Assembly: GCF_000340215.1 (NCBI RefSeq)
Contig: NW_006921550.1
Location: forward strand, 434,001-498,000
Reading direction: 5' to 3'
From: Pseudocercospora fijiensis CIRAD86
Taxonomy: Eukaryota; Ascomycota; Dothideomycetes; Mycosphaerellales; Mycosphaerellaceae
Length of the DNA: 64,000 nt
Below are positions 58,111 to 64,000 of the stretch, piece after piece. Under the pieces are notes generated by a model, which saw nothing but the letters and a program-made list of their open reading frames with translations, made no database searches and was not told the DNA's origin. The translations under genes were made by a program, and so were the position numbers. Numbering within the stretch: position 1 is the first letter of the stretch; each line of letters starts with the position of its first letter.

Positions 58111-58959
58111 GCCGACCTTAACACCTAGAACCCTAAAGCGGGTTAGAGCCGCGGGCTCTAGCTAATAGAATAGTGCTATTGGCTAGGGAGCAGATAACTG
58201 GCGCACTATCCCTAGAGCGACGCGAGACCCGATACTTAGCTACGCTAGAGGTTAAGACATAGGTTGATATTAATAAGTCGGCGTATAGGTCTATATAATA
58301 GCGTGTATGTAATAGCGTATATATAATAGCGTGTGTGTAAAAATCAAATAGAGTCGATAGGATAAGGCTTTATACTTCTATCTAATAGGCGCACCGATAG
58401 GGTAGTCGTAACTGCTACGAGTCTTAGAGGCCTTAGATTTGACATAAACCGCTTATTAGATGCCGCCTTAAACGACGTCGTTACTAAGTCGGCTAAGCAA
58501 TACTTACTAGCAGTTACTCGAGCGCTATTCGTTCACTTTGCTTAGAAATACAACCTAGCTATAATATAACTAGAGCAAGCCTTAGTAGTACCGGGCGAAT
58601 TTAACGTAATTAATAATGCTACGGCGTAGTATCAAACCGGAGTAATGCTACTCCTATACGTATACAGAATTGAACATATACAACGCATTTTACGGTATAA
58701 TATATAGGCCTTAGGGCGTTAGAAGTAACGTAGAAGTCTAGTCGAAGTATAGTACGGTCGTTTATATTTGGTATTAATTTTCCGATTAGTCCTAACTAGT
58801 AGCCGAGTCGGACGGCGAGTCGGCATACAAATTAGTATTCAAATATTATCGCAAGAGGCGCTAGTAGAGTAACATTAAGTTAGTATAATCGAACGGGATA
58901 AATCCGAGATTTTGCCGAATCCGCGGGCTACGAATCGACATCGAGTCGGACCCCGACTT

Positions 58960-61900
58960 ATACCTAACTTCGTAGTAGTAGAGCCTTAGTAACTTCGTAT
59001 ACGTCGACATACGGCAACCCTATAGTAGCTATAGCACTAGCGCCTATTATCGAAAGCCAACTATATATATAGTAATGTCTTACTACATCGAATGCGGGTT
59101 ATATAACCGGCTACTTAAAAGCTCCTACGGCTATAAGCAATACAGAAACAAGTGCGAGAAACGCGTCGTACTAAAAGAATTTGCCGAGCACGATTCTACT
59201 ACAAACAATGCCGCGAAGCGAGCCCGACTTAACTTATATACGATCCAAGGTAGTAACTAGAGCGCCGAACAAGCCGACGACAGATCGATACTAGAAGGCA
59301 TATAGTAAGACGTAAATAAAGAAGGCACAATAGAAGCTATTCTAGCAACGATATTAACGCTAACAGTACTAGCGCTATAGGAAGACAAGGGAAGTATAGA
59401 TAGTATTAAATGGGATAGATATCTTAAATCACCGGAATTCGATATATAGGATAGCCTAGCGGACGAAGACGAAATAGAAAGCGTATAGGCAACTGCCGCC
59501 GGAACGACAATAACGCTAGGAAGCTAGAAGTTAATAAGATTACGGCTAACACTAAAAGGCTACCGTACCGCGGATAATATCGATGTATTTACCGAATACA
59601 CTAGCCGTACCGCTAGCAAGCCTATAGCTAGGTATAGCATAATTACAGTTTGGTATAGTAGAGTAAATACAAGCGCCTAATCTATAAGTAGCGTTAAAAT
59701 ACGAATATAAGATACTTCGGGCGAGTACGGAATATTTAAGTTACTATTCGATATAAGCTTTACGCAATTCTTAAAGAGAGAGAGAATATCCGGATATGCA
59801 ATTGCGAGGCTTTTCGAAGACGAGAGGCTAGCACTACTGCACGATCTACTAAGCTAGAAAAGTATAAAGGCTATAACGTCGAAACTGCGAGCTAGCGGTA
59901 TACTACTATCGAGGGCATTAGGTTAAATAAAGGTTCGAAAGCTATACCTTCCGACAAGTCGAACGGGTTGCGGCAGTACGGAGCTAGTACTGCGATACCG
60001 ATCCGTTAAGAAAGCAGTAATATTCTTAATAGGTTATAGTAGCTTTAGGAATAATCTAGTATATAAGCTATATCGAGCGTAGACGACTAACGACCTACTA
60101 TAGCGAATCTACTCTAATATAGCGTTAGCAGACTAGTAGTAGGATACCTAGAGCAAGATAAACATAGACGGCGCAACGATCGTACCTCTAATCGTATTAA
60201 CCGATAAAACGCAGATAACTAACTACTAAGGTAACTTAATAGTATACCCTGTATACCTTACTATCGGAAACCTATACGTACGAGCACGTAACGCGAACAA
60301 TAGACCCGGCACGATCTTACTAGGACTACTGCCGGTCGTTAAGGATAGCGATAGTTTTACTAAAAACAGTGTATATTATATGTCGATAGTATATATATTT
60401 CGCTCCGCTATAAAAGCGGCCGACGGCGAGGGCTAGGACATTATATACGCAGATAGCGCGACGCGCAGGTGCTTTCCAATCTTAGCAGTAATGTTAGTAG
60501 ACTATAAAGAGCAAGTTGCAATTACCGGAGTTAAGACAAATATGTATTGCCTAAGCTGCCTAGTATACCCGATAGAACGAGAGCACCTCGATATTATAGT
60601 AGAATAGCGGTTACACGAATCTACGAAGCAGCGACATCTAAGGCAACGCAAAGGCGAATATATAGCGAAGGATCCGTAGAACGTCTACGATATCGATTGC
60701 TTTATATAGCGCTAGAAACACGTCGATATATACCGGTCTTTAGTAGTAGACACACTATACTAGCTGCTAAAAGGAGTACTAATGCACGCAATCTAATAGA
60801 CTACGGACCTACTAGTAGACAAGATAAGCTATATAAAAACGAGGAGATACCGACTAGTTGCCGACTCGACCCCGAATAGGGGCCTATCTGCTAAAACAAG
60901 AAAGCTAGGGAAAATAGTAGTATAAGGGATTATCGACACGATACTAGACAGACGGTTCGCGTATATACACGTATACACTAATCTTCGCAAGTTCTACTAC
61001 TACTTAGCAGTTACTTAGTAGATAGGCTAAGAGCAGTAAAGCGTCCTACGAGTCTTATTAGTTGTATTTGTACTACTACTCGAAGAGGTCCGTTAACCGC
61101 AGGCGATAAGATTTCTATATATACTAGTAGACTTCACCGTTCTAGCGATATATAGATGCTATAACGACGAAACAGTTAAGTATCTTAGAATAGCATTATA
61201 CCGGATAAACGAATAGAAGAATGTGTTTCGCCTATATAGGGTAACAAAGGTATAGAAGAGGGCCTAGCGGGAGGCGAAGGCTACTACGCGAAGAACGAAC
61301 GACCTAAATAACGACGATGCGGTTACAATAGACGAGGACGACGAAGCTAACGAGCTAATAATAACACAAATAGAAGGGCACTTTAACATACCGAAATTCT
61401 ACGGTATAATATATGCCCCGAGCTATATTAAGACGTTCGGCAATCTTCTAGACTTAAATACTAGCCATTTCGAGCACAAATACTATAAACTACTAAAGCT
61501 TGCATTTCGGCTAATAAACAAGAAGCCTAGCTAGGAAGAAAGTATACTAAATAGCGATGCTAACAGATTAAACATACAGGCCGAAGACGACAAAGAATAT
61601 ATAGCAATCCCTGCAAATGCTCGCACTATTAAGGAGTATACGTAATAGCTAATAATGCTAACTGTAGTACGGCTAGTAGAGGACATCCTAGGATACTAGC
61701 CTGAGAAATAGAGGGACGGAAAGAAATCGGTTAAGTAGATTACGATAAGGGAGGCTATAGCTGCAATAGAAGAGAACTTAGGTCGCGACTTCTAATAAGC
61801 GATTGCGGTATTCGTACGGCAACAGGGTGCCTACGATAAGAATAGCGCATTAAGCACCGTAGCCGACCCTAACGATATCGTAACGGACTGTATATACGTC

Positions 61901-62840
61901 CTAGACATAGAGATCTGCTTCTACGGTGGAATCCGATACTAGAAGCCTACGGGTAAGGATATAGAATATCCTAACGCAGTAGCAGCCGACTTCGCGAGAT
62001 ATATACCAAACTAGGAGGGGCTCTACGGTAATAGACGTTATGATTTTATATAGGTATAGGAATACAACGTCAATTATATAGAAACACCTAATAAATTAGC
62101 GGTTCGATTCGGCGGTCGCCTACTAGCTTAACTAAAGTACGTAATCTCGATTAATATAGAAATAGGAATTAAATATAGGAAGAGGCTTAGGACGAAACGG
62201 AGGCCCGTTATAGGCGTTTTTGTTAAGCTTTACGACTATATTAACGATAAGAGCGAGTACAAGGATACGTATAGTCTAACGATAATCCGGCTACGGCGTC
62301 TTTTACCGTACTATAGTAGACTTAAAGGGCGACGGGTGTATAGCCTACTACTAGTCTATTACACATTGTACGCCGTATCTGTAGACGAAGGCGCCCTATA
62401 TAGGACTCGCTATATTAATAGTATAGTTGATTTCGAGACGTATAACACAATTTACGACGAGGAATAGGAGGATAAGGAAATGCGAGCCGTAAAGGCTTAC
62501 GGGCGAGTAATAAAAAGGCAACGTGCCGTATAGAGTATATAGAAATCGCACCTCCGAAACATAGAGGACAATAATACTAAGGCGGCGAAGAATGATTTTA
62601 TAGTTTATAGAGAACGTATAAGACAGGATGCAGCGATATATAGTAACGACGGTTAATATAATAGTAATACACTTGAAACTATAGTACTACTAGCATATTC
62701 TAGTTTAGACCGAGTCGACTAATACGACCGAGTCGACGAGTCGATAAGTATTAATATAGCACTATACGAATAGTATAAATACTACTAACGACTACGACTA
62801 CGAGCGACCTAGAGCGATCCTATATATACAAAAATTCACC
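58960..62840 (+). pseudogene. Plavaka-type (CACTA/CMC superfamily) transposase remnant
   Basis: One frame holds from about 58,960 to 62,840, with stops TAG/TAA in the parts translated. It matches the Plavaka transposases of fungi in order: ATIVPLIVLTDKTQITNY (60,176-60,229), VYPVYLTIGNLY (~60,242), TILLGLLPVVKD (~60,312), RRCFPILAVMLVDYKEQVAI (~60,460), CLSC (~60,550), LLKGVLMHAI, FLYILVDFTVLAIYRCYNDE (~61,110) and HFNIPKFYG..FGNLLDLNTSHFEH (61,379-61,480) ahead of LAFRLINKK. The usual motifs are SDKTQLT, YPVYLTIGN, LLGYLP, ILA.. DYPEQV, HFNIPKLH and FG..D..NTE. It continues ~350 codons past the core into a D-R-V-D/P-I-D repeat at the right terminus. The N-terminal limit is uncertain. Confidence 0.82.
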
Positions 62841-63038
62841 CTATCGATCCTATCGATCGCGTCGATCCTATCGATCGCGTCGATCGCGTCGATCGCGTCG
62901 ATCCTATCGATCCTAAGCGATCTAGGCGCGAGTCGGGTCGCGACTCGGTCGCTTAGGATCGCTTAGGATCGCTTAGGATCGCTTAGGATCGACAGGATCG
63001 ATAGGATCGACGCGATTAGAAAAAAAGTTTTCGTAACG
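62840..63038. repeat. Right terminal repeat: palindrome with 9/10-bp tandem arrays
   Basis: Arrays of CGATCCTAT / CGATCGCGT words (62,840-62,910) and four exact GCTTAGGATC units (62,951-62,990) face each other across GCGAGTCGGGTCGCGACTCGG. CGCGTCGATCCTATCGATCC and its complement form the long imperfect palindrome. The segment ends TTTTCGTAACG, the inverted partner of the left end. Confidence 0.8.
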
Positions 63039-64000
63039 TTACTAGCAAGCTTATACCCTAGGCCCTTATACGCAAAATAGTAGCTCGTACGACGCTAACC
63101 GATACGATAGCTATACGGAGCATAGCGAGCTAAATCCCGGTTATTAGCGTAAGAACCGGAAGGGAAAGTATCGCGCTCGCGGTTCCCCTTTACTATCTAA
63201 TAGCTCGTCGAGCGACGATAATAGCTACTATAGCGGAAAACACGGCGCGCATCGCCGGGCTCGCTATTATCGCTATTATAGAGATCGTTCCTCGTCTAAA
63301 TTAGACTCCGAAGAACCGGCCGACTATCGGTACTATCCTAGGTTCGATCTAGCCTATCTAGGATTCTTCGACCCGACGCTAAGTATAATAGAATACAGCG
63401 ACGGCGATTACGCCTTAGTAGGTAATAAAATAACCTACCGATCGGTATACGCCTTTATCTCGGCGGCTAAGGACTATATATATATCGTAGGATTAGAGGA
63501 GGTTTGCTTTAATATTTCCCTTTGTTTCCGCGGAATTATATAGACCTAGTACTAGGCGCAGATTTCTAGTTAAGATCGCCGCTATCTTTGTAAGGGGTAC
63601 GGCATTAAGCGTTAGCAAGAGAAGCTTAGCAAGCGCTAGAAGGTTTCGGTAGTAAAGGCGATAAAGCTACTTAACTAGCAGTCGTATAGGTAGAAGGACG
63701 TTAGAGTAGGGAAGTCGATTACGGACTATATTGTTATAACGATAAGGTTAGCGGGCGACGCTAGCTTCGGTAAAGAACTATAGATCCTATAGGCCTATCG
63801 CCGTTTAGAGCCGCGTTTCTAGGAGGCTTTATTCGAACTAGACGAGGATACGACGACGGACGAATTCGTTATAGCCTACGAGAAGAAGTTCTATATATAG
63901 GAGTAGATAGCTACCGGAGGTAAGAATCGTCGCTAGCCTAACTATTAGGGAGTCGGTCGCGATAATCTACTAAGGAGAGCCGACGGTGCTCGGAATTAGA
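63039..64000 (+). mobile_element. Host element resumed, gag-like remnant
   Basis: Directly after the large transposon the sequence TTACTAGCAAGCTTATACCC resembles the 96-bp repeat unit of the left flank. From about 63,180 a frame reads FDLAYLGFFDPTLSIIEYSD, GDYALVGNKITYRSVYAFIS, AAKDYIYIVGLEEV and FNISLCFRG, then SITDYIVITIRLAGDASFGK and EFVIAYEKKFY. This resembles the gag-like first ORF of fungal retroelements (GYF.P-D, GD.V.VG, Y.V..FI...KD, LRG), broken by TAG/TAA. It continues past the window edge. Confidence 0.5.

Larger units (their letters stand above)
43569..63038 (+). mobile_element. ~19.5-kb RIP-mutated DNA transposon with Plavaka-type transposase, helicase and Argonaute remnants
   Basis: The left end reads CGTTACGGAAACTTTTTT and then ATCGCGACGATCCTATCGAT; the right end read from the other strand is CGTTACGAAAACTTTTTTT and then ATCGCGTCGATCCTATCGAT. 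About 40 bp are thus inverted and 19.47 kb apart, and similarity stops at the CGTTACG on both sides. TT flanks both ends (…AAGCTT and TTACTAGC…). Inside are remnants of a long Plavaka-like transposase frame near the right end, a SNF2-type helicase, an Argonaute and other coding. All are on the + strand except unknown remnants near 44 and 57.8 kb. Boundaries come from the inverted ends only; nested insertions and an 816-base gap make the true content uncertain. Confidence 0.65.
37600..64000. repeat. RIP-mutated transposon block
   Basis: From about 37.6 kb to the window end CA and TG are scarce and TA is very abundant on both strands, while CG remains common. This is the footprint of repeat-induced point mutation acting on CpA. 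No intact gene remains; old frames show stops of TAG and TAA only in the stretches I translated, as expected from CAG, CAA and TGG. The border with normal DNA is abrupt. Individual elements are listed separately. Confidence 0.93.

Overview
The window is from a filamentous ascomycete (Pezizomycotina, most likely Dothideomycetes). The genes have short 50-90 nt introns with GT..CTAAC/CTAAT..AG signals, the gene families are fungal, and half the window carries the mark of repeat-induced point mutation (RIP). Two compartments meet at about 37.6 kb.

1-37.6 kb is a gene-dense euchromatic block. In order: the edge of an unknown gene (-); a four-TM glycoprotein (+); HRI1 (-); an unknown gene (-); a Nudix hydrolase (+); the RES splicing factor BUD13/CWC26 (-); an alkyltransferase-like DNA repair protein ATL (+); two unknown spliced genes (+); a mitochondrial class III CoA-transferase (-); riboflavin synthase RIB5 (+); ribosomal protein L7 with an intronic box C/D snoRNA (-); the ESCRT-II subunit SNF8/VPS22 (+); an F-box-like protein (+); a small secreted RNase T1-like protein whose catalytic residues appear lost (+); a UFD1-AZUL fusion (+); HGH1 (-); a 1491-residue GRIP-type golgin (+); and a disrupted gene (-). 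Splice models were built by hand; in every model given with exon coordinates the exon lengths sum to a multiple of three. Several genes are head-to-head with 150-300 bp between start codons (CWC26/ATL, CoA-transferase/RIB5, HGH1/golgin).

37.6-64 kb is repeat DNA saturated with CpA-to-TpA (TpG-to-TpA) changes while CpG is kept. Old reading frames can still be followed because the stops are almost all TAG/TAA from CAG, CAA and TGG. An integrase-bearing retroelement remnant lies at 38.9-40.7 kb. A tandem-repeat-bearing host element (about 41-43.57 kb and again from 63.04 kb) appears to be interrupted by a roughly 19.5 kb element at 43,569-63,038. That element has inverted termini of about 40 bp beginning CGTTACG.

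Inside it lie, all degraded, a SNF2-type helicase (48.9-53.3 kb), a PAZ/MID/PIWI remnant of an Argonaute (54.8-55.96 kb), a long reading frame matching the Plavaka class of CACTA-like transposases (58.96-62.84 kb), unidentified coding remnants, a 218-bp foldback element, a 206-bp hairpin and two arrays with a 136-bp period. A DNA transposon carrying an Argonaute and a helicase beside its transposase is the most notable thing here. An 816-base assembly gap lies within it.
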